Origin: Nitrososphaerota archaeon
GTDB lineage: Archaea; Thermoproteota; Nitrososphaeria; Nitrososphaerales; Nitrososphaeraceae
Assembly: GCA_005877345.1 (NCBI GenBank)
Contig: VBPR01000089.1
Span: forward strand, 1 to 11,177
Length of the DNA: 11,177 bases
Reading direction: 5' to 3'
Shown here: piece after piece, positions 4,863 to 11,177 of the stretch
Numbering within the stretch: position 1 is the first letter of the stretch
Layout of the letters: every line of letters begins with the position of its first letter
Translations under genes and position numbers: made by a program
The notes under the pieces: model-generated
The model's database searches: none
Seen by the model: only the letters and a program-made list of their open reading frames with translations
Told to the model about the DNA's origin: nothing

Positions 4863-5318
4863 ATGGATTTAATGAAAATGAAAACATTAATTCTGGTAGC
4901 AACGTTTGCTCTTTCATTGGTTATCGCGTATCCAATGATGAGTTTAGCACAGTTTGAGTCGCATGCAGGAAACCAGTCATCGTCTGAGTCACAATCACAG
5001 ATTGAGGTCCCATTGAATTTCACTCTAAAGGCAAAGGGTGGAGAGAAAGCAAAGGAAGGGCAAGAGAATAAGAGTATTACAGTGGATGTAACAATTCAAC
5101 AGGGTGAAGGCGAAAGCCCCACGAAAGTACCAGTAACAGCAATGGTTCCAAATAATACCAAAATGCAGGATGTACAACTTTGTTCATCCATGAAAGAAGG
5201 AAAACAATCGTGCCAGTCGTTAAAGGACTTCATGCCGAAATCGTCCAGCGGATCGTCTGGAGGGTCAAAGTCTTCTAGCAACTCGACTGACAACAATAAC
5301 AGCAACCAAGGCAACTAG
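4863..5318 (+). CDS. secreted protein with Ser/Asn/Gly-rich tail
   Basis: 151 residues. The N-terminus MDLMKMKTLILVATFALSL continues to PMMSLAQ: a classic signal peptide with a likely cut after Ala29. The mature part is charged and has a beta-like core (about residues 45-105: VPLNFTLKAKGG, ITVDVTIQQGEG, KVPVTAMVPNNT), two cysteines (107 and 117) that may form a disulfide, and a low-complexity tail of Ser, Gly and Asn from about 126 to the end, typical of extracellular archaeal proteins and likely a flexible linker. Met4 (4872) or Met6 (4878) are alternative starts; the TATA box fits Met4 slightly better than Met1. A T-rich terminator follows. No named family is recognised; an exported envelope-associated protein is the best description. 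Confidence 0.8.
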   Translation: MDLMKMKTLILVATFALSLVIAYPMMSLAQFESHAGNQSSSESQSQIEVPLNFTLKAKGGEKAKEGQENKSITVDVTIQQGEGESPTKVPVTAMVPNNTKMQDVQLCSSMKEGKQSCQSLKDFMPKSSSGSSGGSKSSSNSTDNNNSNQGN

Positions 5319-5322
5319 GCAA

Positions 5323-5352
5323 TTAACCTAGTTAAAAATTTTTTATATTTTT
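5323..5352 (+). terminator. short stem and T-run after the secreted-protein gene
   Basis: TTAAC/GTTAA (5323-5335) is followed by T6 (5339-5344) and a further T-rich stretch, just after the stop at 5318. Confidence 0.5.
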
Positions 5353-5406
5353 ACTCAATTAGTGACTAATCAGTCTAATAAATCCAGTCCTGTCCTGTTT
5401 AATTAA

Positions 5407-5440
5407 TGGATTTTCTCGGGCCTTGTAGTTAGAAAATCTA
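5407..5440 (+). promoter_or_regulatory. inverted repeat upstream of the DUF4760-like gene
   Basis: GATTTTCT (5409-5416) and AGAAAATC (5431-5438) form a perfect 8-bp stem, extended by a T-A and a G-U pair, around a 14-nt GC-richer loop. It ends about 30 nt before the gene start at 5471 and so overlaps the expected promoter zone. Confidence 0.4.
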
Positions 5441-5470
5441 ATATTGTACAGATTAGATAAATAATATTTA

Positions 5471-5842
5471 TTGGTAAATAAAGACGTAGATGTACTGTTT
5501 TCACTCTACGACATATATGATCGAAATAGAGAATCTATTCTCTGGTTCCTTGAAGATTTGAATGCAAAAGGCTATGAAGAATATAAACAAAAATATCATG
5601 GTACATCTCAAGAAAGATGCCATTTTATTCGGGTTTGTGGTTTTTTTGAGCTTTCAGGTACTTTAGTAAAAAGGCGACTGATTGATACTAACCTATACTT
5701 TGATGTTTTTAATCCTGGTCCCTTCTGGCAGAAGGCAAAATCAATAATAGAAGGAATGAGGGAAACTAGACCATTTATTTATGAAAATTTTGAGCTTCTA
5801 AACGAAATGAAACTGAATTGGGCCAAGAGAAGAACAAAATAA
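5471..5842 (+). CDS. DUF4760-like protein
   Basis: 123 residues opened by TTG at 5471. A stop lies three codons upstream and no ATG occurs until far inside, so TTG is the only reasonable start. The central part, FIRVCGFFELSGTLVKRRLI then DTNLYFDVFNPGPFWQKAK and IIEGMRE, matches the pattern of the DUF4760 group ('FE.lg.LvkrglId..l.y.lf....W....pii...R'), a mostly helical family of unknown function. There are no membrane helices or signal peptide, so it is probably cytoplasmic. It stands alone between the secreted-protein gene and a broken gene. Family assignment is from pattern memory and is moderately sure; that it is a real gene is well supported. Confidence 0.7.
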   Translation: MVNKDVDVLFSLYDIYDRNRESILWFLEDLNAKGYEEYKQKYHGTSQERCHFIRVCGFFELSGTLVKRRLIDTNLYFDVFNPGPFWQKAKSIIEGMRETRPFIYENFELLNEMKLNWAKRRTK

Positions 5843-5912
5843 AATTAACAGATAATAAAAAAATAGTTATTGATAGCAAAATAGTGTGCAATTTTATGTA
5901 ATATATTTTTAA

Positions 5913-6071
5913 TTGTCATCGTATGATGGTATTAAATTAGAGAATCGCTTGGAGAAAGTCTATGACGGATAAAGAGAAATAAAGGCAAAAATTAATGATT
6001 ATTATAAATCAAACCAGTTGGTTCTAGATAATATTGATGTCAAAAATAATGAATTTGATACCTGGTGTTAA
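5913..6071 (+). pseudogene. broken small coiled-coil gene
   Basis: From a TTG at 5913 the frame reads MSSYDGIKLENRLEKVYDG, then a TAA (5970-5972), then REIKAKINDYYKSNQLVLD, NIDVKNNEFDTWC and stop at 6071. Both parts look coding, and together they make a 52-residue charged, coiled-coil-like protein. Alternatively the ATG at 5962 (MTDKEK...) joins the second part if one A is missing in GAGAAATAAAG. Either way one change blocks translation. The final TAA abuts the last base of the polymerase gene on the other strand, which supports it being a gene end. Family not recognised. Confidence 0.45.
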
Positions 6072-8306
6072 TTACTCATTTGTCAACTTTAGTCCAAAGG
6101 GTTCTGTAACAGAATTACATGTTTCTACTAATAATTCAGAATACCTTTTTGCATCGTACACCGTCTTTGAATTTACTAATTCAACCGGAATACTTCTTTT
6201 TCTTGAATTTTTTCGATAATAATCCGTTATTACATATTTCAATATTTGTCCTGCTTTAGGCGATTTACCTGCATTCTTTAATTGCAGTAATGCATCCAGT
6301 TCAACCGTATTCCTATTTTCATACTCGTCTACATTTTTCGATACCCTCTTTGTTAGAACCAAATCATTTATGGAAATCTTCCTATATTTCAAAAGCTCCA
6401 GATGCATTTGAAAAATATCCCTGACTTTTGGCATCAAATCTCTAACTTCTTTGACCGAGTTAGCTTCTGACATTATGTTCAAAATATCTTGCTGAACGTT
6501 TGAAAAGAATTCAGCAGTGTCATGTCTTCTTGCTTCTATTCCCCTCATTTTTACAGTTCCATCTTCAAAGACGCCAAAGTAGCGATTAGAAACTGGCTGT
6601 ATAGCATTATTCTTTGAAGGAACAAATACAATCCACTTGTATATACCTTCAAATGAAATTGGAAATCCAGTTTTGTTTTCTATTTCAGTTTTTAAATCCT
6701 TATACTCATTGTTTATAACATCTTTCTTTTGTATCCAAATGGAATCAACTATGGCGTGGAGGATTTTAAATCCATGTAATTCTGCTATCCTTATTGTTTG
6801 TAATAAAATCTGTCTATCAAAAGCACATACTGCAATATGTGCATCTATTCTACCAAATTTGGCATTATTAAAACCTAGATAACCAAAACTTGTAACTAAA
6901 ACCCATTTTAGAGCAGTTTGCCTTGCATCATAAATCTTTTTTAATTTGGGATCTGTGATTGAGTTTCTCTTGTCTTTATAGATTGCTCTCTTCTTTAGTA
7001 ATATTTCTAGTGATATAGGAACTATCCCTCTTCTTTTTTCACATATATAATAATTTAGTAATTCTGGAACGCGTAACTTGGAATGAGAACAACAGTTACA
7101 AATTACAGTCTCAGCTGATATATTTTTTTTAAACATTATATTAGGATAGAGAGAAACAAAATCAAGTTCAGCAACTTTTTCATGCACACCCACAATTGGC
7201 TCAAATATCAAACCGCCGCGATCAGCAACTAAAAGATCTCCAAGCGACTTTGGATATTCTGCTTGCGTGGGCTTCCATGGAATAAGTATATCGTTTCTCA
7301 TAGCATTATAGAATTGTAGACTGCTCATACACTTCCCAATAGAGGCCCTGGACGCCATATGCAATGGTAACCTACAAATCCTAGCAAGTTCATACAATCC
7401 TTGAAGACCAGATTCATTTAGAACAAAGGAATTGTCTGTGTCAATGTGTACCCTTCCAAATAGCTTTGTAGCTAATGGTTTGAAATATATCTTACCATAA
7501 GAGAAATATGATATTCCCTCTCTCTTAGGTCTGTATAAAGGTACACCTTCTCTATCTAGGATTAAATCTACTTGATTGATTTCCGATCTGTACGTTAGAT
7601 AAGGAAATGTAAATGAATCACCATCTTCTGTAAGAATAAAATCGGGATTAATTTTTTCTATTTCTTTAACAAGTTGATATAAAATATCTATTTCAGTACC
7701 CTGAATATGAATAGTATCTTTAATTCTGTCACAGTCTTGTATAGATACCGATGCTATTGAATCTGTAACTCTAGGTATCTTTCCTTCCTTTACTTTTGGA
7801 TATACTTTTACATGTATGTTATTAAATAATGGTAACTCATATTCTGTAGACCACACATTATCCTCTTTGTCGTCCCAATTAAGTTTTGAATTAGATACAT
7901 GAATTTTACACTTCATGAGTGGAAAAATATTGTGTTCATAAAAATAGGATTGTTCTGGTAGAATGCCTACATTGTATATTCTAAATTGTCCAAATCTTCC
8001 CATTCTCTCAATTTTTTCTGCTAATTTTAATGAGTAAGTAGAATCTTTTAACTCCAGTTCAAGAACTTGAGATCTCTTCATATCTGCTATCAATTCAAAT
8101 TTAGAAAGAAAATTATGTTCTTTTATCATGGAAAGTATTTCTTTATTCTCTATGATAGATTTTAATAAAGACTTTTCAGAAGCAACATAGATTTTATGAT
8201 TCCAACTCTTGTCCACCATTCTTATCATTGTAGAATCAGCTTTTTTTATCCAGAAAATCATGCTACCATTTAAAGCATATGCATCAAATAACCAACCAGA
8301 TATCAT
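6072..8306 (-). CDS. polB: family-B DNA polymerase, PolB2-like, degenerate exonuclease
   Basis: 744 residues. Polymerase motif A is intact (LDFVSLYPNIM, Asp382). Motif B region is R462-Q463...K467 with VTSFGYLGF, replacing the usual NSxYG. Motif C reads HAIVDSIW: Asp521-Ser522 are kept, but the first Asp of DTD is Ile519. The thumb motif KMRGIE (586-591) is present. The N-terminal exonuclease domain lacks its catalytic residues: the DxE of Exo I is absent near HVKVYP (165-170), Exo II is DGDSFTFPYL (Asn to Asp, Asp to Thr), and Exo III lacks the YxxxD. These changes are those of archaeal PolB2 (Sulfolobus Dpo2 type), thought to be a repair or translesion enzyme rather than the replicase. Cys403, 405, 406 and 422 may bind zinc. 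The ATG overlaps the stop of a 40-aa ORF (ATGA); a TATA-like TGATAAAT (about 8331-8338) could also give a separate leaderless transcript. Confidence 0.9.
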   Translation of the reverse strand: MISGWLFDAYALNGSMIFWIKKADSTMIRMVDKSWNHKIYVASEKSLLKSIIENKEILSMIKEHNFLSKFELIADMKRSQVLELELKDSTYSLKLAEKIERMGRFGQFRIYNVGILPEQSYFYEHNIFPLMKCKIHVSNSKLNWDDKEDNVWSTEYELPLFNNIHVKVYPKVKEGKIPRVTDSIASVSIQDCDRIKDTIHIQGTEIDILYQLVKEIEKINPDFILTEDGDSFTFPYLTYRSEINQVDLILDREGVPLYRPKREGISYFSYGKIYFKPLATKLFGRVHIDTDNSFVLNESGLQGLYELARICRLPLHMASRASIGKCMSSLQFYNAMRNDILIPWKPTQAEYPKSLGDLLVADRGGLIFEPIVGVHEKVAELDFVSLYPNIMFKKNISAETVICNCCSHSKLRVPELLNYYICEKRRGIVPISLEILLKKRAIYKDKRNSITDPKLKKIYDARQTALKWVLVTSFGYLGFNNAKFGRIDAHIAVCAFDRQILLQTIRIAELHGFKILHAIVDSIWIQKKDVINNEYKDLKTEIENKTGFPISFEGIYKWIVFVPSKNNAIQPVSNRYFGVFEDGTVKMRGIEARRHDTAEFFSNVQQDILNIMSEANSVKEVRDLMPKVRDIFQMHLELLKYRKISINDLVLTKRVSKNVDEYENRNTVELDALLQLKNAGKSPKAGQILKYVITDYYRKNSRKRSIPVELVNSKTVYDAKRYSELLVETCNSVTEPFGLKLTNE

Positions 8307-8425
8307 TTTGTTATAATGAGTTTAGATACAAATTTATCAACTAGAGTACTGCAGCATAAAATTAGCTTGTTGTAATTCTCTATTCTAGATTTTTTTATAC
8401 GTTGATGTACAGTTAGATGAGGCAT
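8303..8425 (-). CDS. 40-aa ORF coupled to the PolB2-like gene
   Basis: ATG at 8423-8425 opens MPHLTVHQRIKKSRIENYN then KLILCCSTLVDKFVSKLIIT and Lys, with the TGA overlapping the polymerase ATG by four bases (ATGA), a standard sign of coupled translation. TATA-like TTATATAG (about 8449-8456) stands about 27 nt upstream, giving a leaderless start. The product is basic with a Cys-Cys pair and a moderately hydrophobic second half (about 20-38); no family is recognised. In Sulfolobales the PolB2 gene is, as I recall, also accompanied by small genes and is DNA-damage inducible, so an accessory role is a reasonable guess but not shown here. Confidence 0.55.
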   Translation of the reverse strand: MPHLTVHQRIKKSRIENYNKLILCCSTLVDKFVSKLIITK

Positions 8426-8426
8426 G

Positions 8427-8467
8427 ATCTCTTCTTACCAATTCTGAACTATATAATAAGAAGAGAT
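8427..8467 (-). promoter_or_regulatory. 11-bp perfect inverted repeat bracketing the polB-operon TATA box
   Basis: ATCTCTTCTTA (8427-8437) and TAAGAAGAGAT (8457-8467) are perfect complements separated by 19 bp. The TATA-like box sits in the spacer next to the upstream arm, and the downstream arm covers the expected transcription start two bases before the ATG at 8425. A dimeric repressor binding both arms would block TBP/TFB and RNA polymerase. Arms start 30 bp apart, about three helical turns. Confidence 0.6.
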
Positions 8468-8521
8468 TCTATGAGGCGGGGAGGGTTACAAACAGTATAT
8501 AATATAATTAAAACAGGTAGG

Positions 8522-8559
8522 TAAAACAGAATACAATACAATAAAACAAAATAGAAATA
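8522..8559 (-). terminator. T-rich tract after the pirin gene
   Basis: Read on the minus strand, the 50 nt after the pirin stop (8572) contain repeated T-runs (TTTCTATTTTGTTTTATTG). No stem is seen; this suits an archaeal oligo-T terminator. Confidence 0.35.
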
Positions 8560-8571
8560 CTACTAATCGTT

Positions 8572-9498
8572 TTAGAATTCAATCTTTCCTATTCTGCCAT
8601 TCCGATAATCCTCTAAAGTTTTATCAATCTCCTCCTTAGTATTCATAACAAATGGTCCGTACTGTACTATTGGTTCATTCAGAGGCATTCCTGCAACAAG
8701 CAATACATTCAAAGGAGATCTTGCATTCTCAGATTCACTAATAGAAAGATATTCACCGTCATTTTTGAACACAATCAAGTTCTTTTCTCCCACCGTTATT
8801 TTGTTTTTTCCAAAAAGACCTTTACCACTAATAACATACGCAAACGCATTATAATTTTTGGGAACGGGTTGAATTACTTCCGCACCTGCTTGCAGCGTAA
8901 AGTGCAAATACAAAATAGGAGTCAACGTTCTGATTACAGCCTTTGTATCAAGGTAATTTCCTGCAATAACTTTAATCGATGCTTTACCATTAGGCGTCGT
9001 GACTATAGGAATTTTTGTGGAAGAAACATCCTGGTAATCTGGTTTGATCCATTTATCAGTTTTGCGAAGATTTATCCACAGTTGAAATCCATGCAACCTA
9101 CCTCCACTTTTAGCAAACTCTTTTTCTGGCATCTCTGAATGAACTAAACCAGATCCTGCTGTCATCCACTGAACATCACCAGGTCCAAGCTTGCCAGAAT
9201 TTCCCTGAGAATCTTTGTGTTCGAATTTTCCTTCAAGCATGTATGTAACAGTTACAAAGCCTCTATGAGGATGGTCTGGGAATCCTCTCCCCTCTTGCGG
9301 TAACAAATCTAACGGGCCCATCTCATCTAAAAGTAAGAAAGGATCTAGATTCCGAATAGATTGTGAAGGAAAGGATCTATGAACGATAAACCCATCACCT
9401 TCTGGAGTTTCATCACTTTTTTCCACAAGTCTTATTGATCTATACTTGGTTTCGTCGGATTTATCAATAATATCGCGCTCTTTCCCAATTTTTTCCAT
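8572..9498 (-). CDS. pirin family protein (bicupin)
   Basis: 308 residues, full length for the family. The N-terminal cupin holds the metal site: DHPHRGF (His76, His78) and GSGLVHSEMPE (His120, Glu122), the four ligands that bind iron in pirins. GPGDVQWMTAG between them is also a family hallmark. The C-terminal cupin (about 180-290) contains NAFAYVISGKG and ends with PIVQYGPFVMNTKEEI then a short acidic/basic tail, as in other prokaryotic pirins. Proteins of this family include quercetin dioxygenases and redox-sensing regulators; the actual substrate is not predictable. ATG chosen; a TATA-like CTTAAATA (about 9520-9527) is about 25 nt upstream, so leaderless. It is monocistronic with spacers on both sides. 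Confidence 0.95.
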   Translation of the reverse strand: MEKIGKERDIIDKSDETKYRSIRLVEKSDETPEGDGFIVHRSFPSQSIRNLDPFLLLDEMGPLDLLPQEGRGFPDHPHRGFVTVTYMLEGKFEHKDSQGNSGKLGPGDVQWMTAGSGLVHSEMPEKEFAKSGGRLHGFQLWINLRKTDKWIKPDYQDVSSTKIPIVTTPNGKASIKVIAGNYLDTKAVIRTLTPILYLHFTLQAGAEVIQPVPKNYNAFAYVISGKGLFGKNKITVGEKNLIVFKNDGEYLSISESENARSPLNVLLVAGMPLNEPIVQYGPFVMNTKEEIDKTLEDYRNGRIGKIEF

Positions 9499-9673
9499 AT
9501 TTTATATTCAATAATATTGTATTTAAGTAAGGTAGTAATTCCCGACCTACTCAGCTACAATATGCATTTTCGATACAATTTCAAGTAAACTTTTCACATC
9601 GATATTTGGGAATAATATATAATTCTGCTATTCAAATAATAATATCAAATTATGAGGAATTTTGATTCCAAAT

Positions 9674-10051
9674 TCAATCTAATAGTAAAGCTATTACGAC
9701 GGGCTTAGTATGCCTAATCTTATTAAATATTCTAATCAATGTTGTTACAAACCCATATTTCTTGTCAATCATAGAATATACCATTGACGATTCTGCCGAA
9801 TCTGCAAAGTTTACTTTCCCATCAAACCAGCTTCCCTTTAGATTTCCGCGAATATCACAAGGGGCAATCCTCACATGTGGATTGTTTCTAATTCGCTTAA
9901 CCTTGCCAGATTTAGCATCAGTTCTAAAAAATATCAAACCTTGGTAAACTATGAACCAGATGGGAGTTTTAACTCCCGTGCCATTTTTCCTAAATGTTTC
10001 AATGTTAATATACTTGAATTTCGATAATTGGGAGAGTTTATCTTCAGACAT
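9674..10051 (-). CDS. PPOX-class F420/flavin-dependent oxidoreductase
   Basis: 125 residues with the split-barrel fold of the pyridoxamine-phosphate-oxidase superfamily. FRKNGTGVKTPIWFIVYQG, IFFRTDAKSGKVKRIRNNP then HVRIAPCDIRGNLKGSWFDG are close to the Rv2061-type group of small, probably F420-binding proteins; SGKVKRIR contacts the cofactor phosphate in relatives. Thaumarchaea make F420, so a deazaflavin-dependent reductase is plausible, but FMN or heme binding is not excluded. Length is normal. ATG chosen: a TATA-like TAATAAAC (about 10076-10083 on the minus strand) lies about 27 nt upstream. It follows the MFS gene on the same strand after 123 bp that contain a hairpin, so the two are probably separate transcripts. 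Confidence 0.88.
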   Translation of the reverse strand: MSEDKLSQLSKFKYINIETFRKNGTGVKTPIWFIVYQGLIFFRTDAKSGKVKRIRNNPHVRIAPCDIRGNLKGSWFDGKVNFADSAESSMVYSMIDKKYGFVTTLIRIFNKIRHTKPVVIALLLD

Positions 10052-10124
10052 GTATAACTTTCAGTATCGTAAGGGTTTATTAGTGAATCTGTTTGTAGAA
10101 TTTTATCGTAGTACAGATTCATGA

Positions 10125-10150
10125 AACACTTAACCAAGCCATTAAGTGTT
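10125..10150 (-). terminator. 9-bp hairpin between the MFS and PPOX genes
   Basis: AACACTTAA (10125-10133) and TTAAGTGTT (10142-10150) form a perfect stem with an 8-nt loop, about 25 nt after the MFS stop on the minus strand. No T-run follows, so it may be a 3' stabilising hairpin or an operator of the next gene. Confidence 0.35.
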
Positions 10151-10174
10151 AGTAACGCTAATCTTGTGTGTCTA

Positions 10175-11177
10175 TTATTGATCTTTTGGTTTAATATTTC
10201 TGAAATTAAAATAGAGTGCCAAATCATAGATAATCTTTATGACACCACTTAATAGAAATGGTGCTGCAAATGATAAAGTCGATTGAAAGATATATCCAAA
10301 TAGCGAAGGAGATACTGTTTGTGCAATATTTCTTGAAACATTGGTTAATCCCAAAGCAGCAGTTCTCTCATCTTCACTGACAATGGCTACAATGTACGAT
10401 TGTCTCGTCGGAACATCCATCTGCGACAGAGTCATTCTGACTAAATAGAGTATAATGGCCAGTGGTAAAGAGGGTGCAAAAGCAAGCAAGATGAGCAAGA
10501 TATTAGACGGGATATGTGTAAATACCATTGTATTTACAAGACCTATTCTATCGGCAATCTTTGCAGCTGCAATATAAGATAAAGCAGTTAAACAATTCGC
10601 AGCTGAAAAAATATAAGACAAAACAGCAAGGTCGACTCCAAATCTTGTAAAGAACCACAGAGACACAATACTTTGTATTACAAAACCTCCTGCAAATGAA
10701 TCAATTGCAAATAATGTGGAAAGCTTGGCAACAATCTGTTTTGATCTTGGAGATAGGATATGCTTAACCGTCCTCTTCGTATTGACTTTAATTTCAATAT
10801 CTTTTGAGATCATGAAGTAGATAATCATAATAAATAAGCCAAGCATGCTGTACAAGATAAATAGAATCTTCATTGATCCTACTTGACTTAATCCATAATA
10901 GTGATATTGTAAAAGAGATGGTAAACCAGACAGTAAGATGCCTGCAGACATGGCAAACGTTCCTACCATATTATATAGTGCATATATTGTATTCATCATT
11001 TTTTTATCTTTAATTGTTTGTGGTAATATTGCCTGTTCTATTGTAAGGAAAGCACCAGTCTCTGATCCAGTAACGTTAATAATTCCTATAAACGCTGCTA
11101 ATATTAACATCAAATAATTGTCAGTAAATGTGAATATTAATCCAGAAACTGACATTAATAAAGCATAAATAATAAGA
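10175..11177 (-). CDS. MFS transporter, N-terminus beyond the window
   Basis: A major-facilitator permease. An ATG occurs at 11153-11155, but the frame stays open to the right edge with more hydrophobic codons (LIIYALL before it), so the true start lies outside and this is a 3' part of 334 codons including the stop; MFS proteins are usually about 400 residues. Some ten membrane helices are visible, with a cytoplasmic basic loop near the middle (DIEIKVNTKRTVKHILSPR). The second half contains ADRIGLVNTM, the equivalent of the MFS motif A loop, and LVRMTLSQMDVPTRQSYIV, a stretch typical of drug-efflux-like archaeal MFS members. Substrate cannot be read from the sequence. C-terminus KPKDQ is cytoplasmic by the usual topology. 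Confidence 0.9.
   Translation of the reverse strand, partial: LIIYALLMSVSGLIFTFTDNYLMLILAAFIGIINVTGSETGAFLTIEQAILPQTIKDKKMMNTIYALYNMVGTFAMSAGILLSGLPSLLQYHYYGLSQVGSMKILFILYSMLGLFIMIIYFMISKDIEIKVNTKRTVKHILSPRSKQIVAKLSTLFAIDSFAGGFVIQSIVSLWFFTRFGVDLAVLSYIFSAANCLTALSYIAAAKIADRIGLVNTMVFTHIPSNILLILLAFAPSLPLAIILYLVRMTLSQMDVPTRQSYIVAIVSEDERTAALGLTNVSRNIAQTVSPSLFGYIFQSTLSFAAPFLLSGVIKIIYDLALYFNFRNIKPKDQ

Noticed and set aside
5096..5314. 72-codon minus-strand frame rich in Leu, Ser, Asp and Pro
   Set aside because: Antisense to the Ser/Gly/Asn-rich tail of the secreted protein; produced by its low complexity.
9547..9627. Minus-strand frame reading FPNIDVKSLLEIVSKMHIVAE then stop, after the PPOX gene
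   Set aside because: Protein-like, but only about 26 codons with no ATG near the beginning; perhaps a remnant.
9949..10227. 92-codon minus-strand frame between the MFS and PPOX genes
   Set aside because: It overlaps both neighbouring genes in another frame and has an unlikely composition; a shadow.

Overview
The window reads as an AT-rich stretch of an archaeal chromosome, most likely an ammonia-oxidising thaumarchaeon (Nitrososphaeria, Nitrososphaerales/Nitrosocosmicus-like). Support comes from a family-B DNA polymerase of the degenerate archaeal PolB2 type, a plastocyanin-like cupredoxin, a stand-alone receiver protein, a phasin-like protein, many tiny CxxC proteins, and TATA-like boxes about 25-30 nt before many start codons, as expected for leaderless archaeal transcripts. 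The assignment is inferred from gene content; no rRNA or tRNA is present to confirm it.

Left part (1-3520): this is an accessory-looking region. It opens with the N-terminus of a BNR/beta-propeller protein leaving the window on the minus strand, then two convergent single-helix membrane peptides, and a frameshifted zinc-ribbon gene. From about 762 to 3146 lies an island bounded by two similar ~165-bp blocks in inverted orientation. Six members of one hairpin family (CYGGTGGGA...TCCCATCAG type) sit in or next to it, plus a 39-aa zinc-ribbon gene, a very short ORF, a membrane peptide and a frameshifted cupredoxin. The stem changes between hairpin copies are partly compensatory, and each copy has a TATA-like box about 35-55 nt upstream, so they may be a family of small structured RNAs.

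Middle part (3520-6071): a phasin-like helical protein with a one-base frameshift overlaps a CheY-like response regulator by 8 nt. Then come a minus-strand mini zinc ribbon, a secreted low-complexity protein, a DUF4760-like protein, and a broken coiled-coil gene whose stop abuts the polymerase stop.

Right part (6072-11177): intact minus-strand genes. A 40-aa ORF overlaps the PolB2-like polymerase gene by ATGA, with an 11-bp perfect inverted repeat bracketing their TATA box. These are followed (to the right) by a pirin, an F420/flavin-type PPOX-fold oxidoreductase, and an MFS transporter cut by the window edge.

A striking contrast runs through the window. Several small genes left of 6072 are disrupted by apparent single-base homopolymer indels, while about 4.8 kb of coding sequence on the right is intact. 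Either the left part is decaying or the assembly has errors; the reads would decide.
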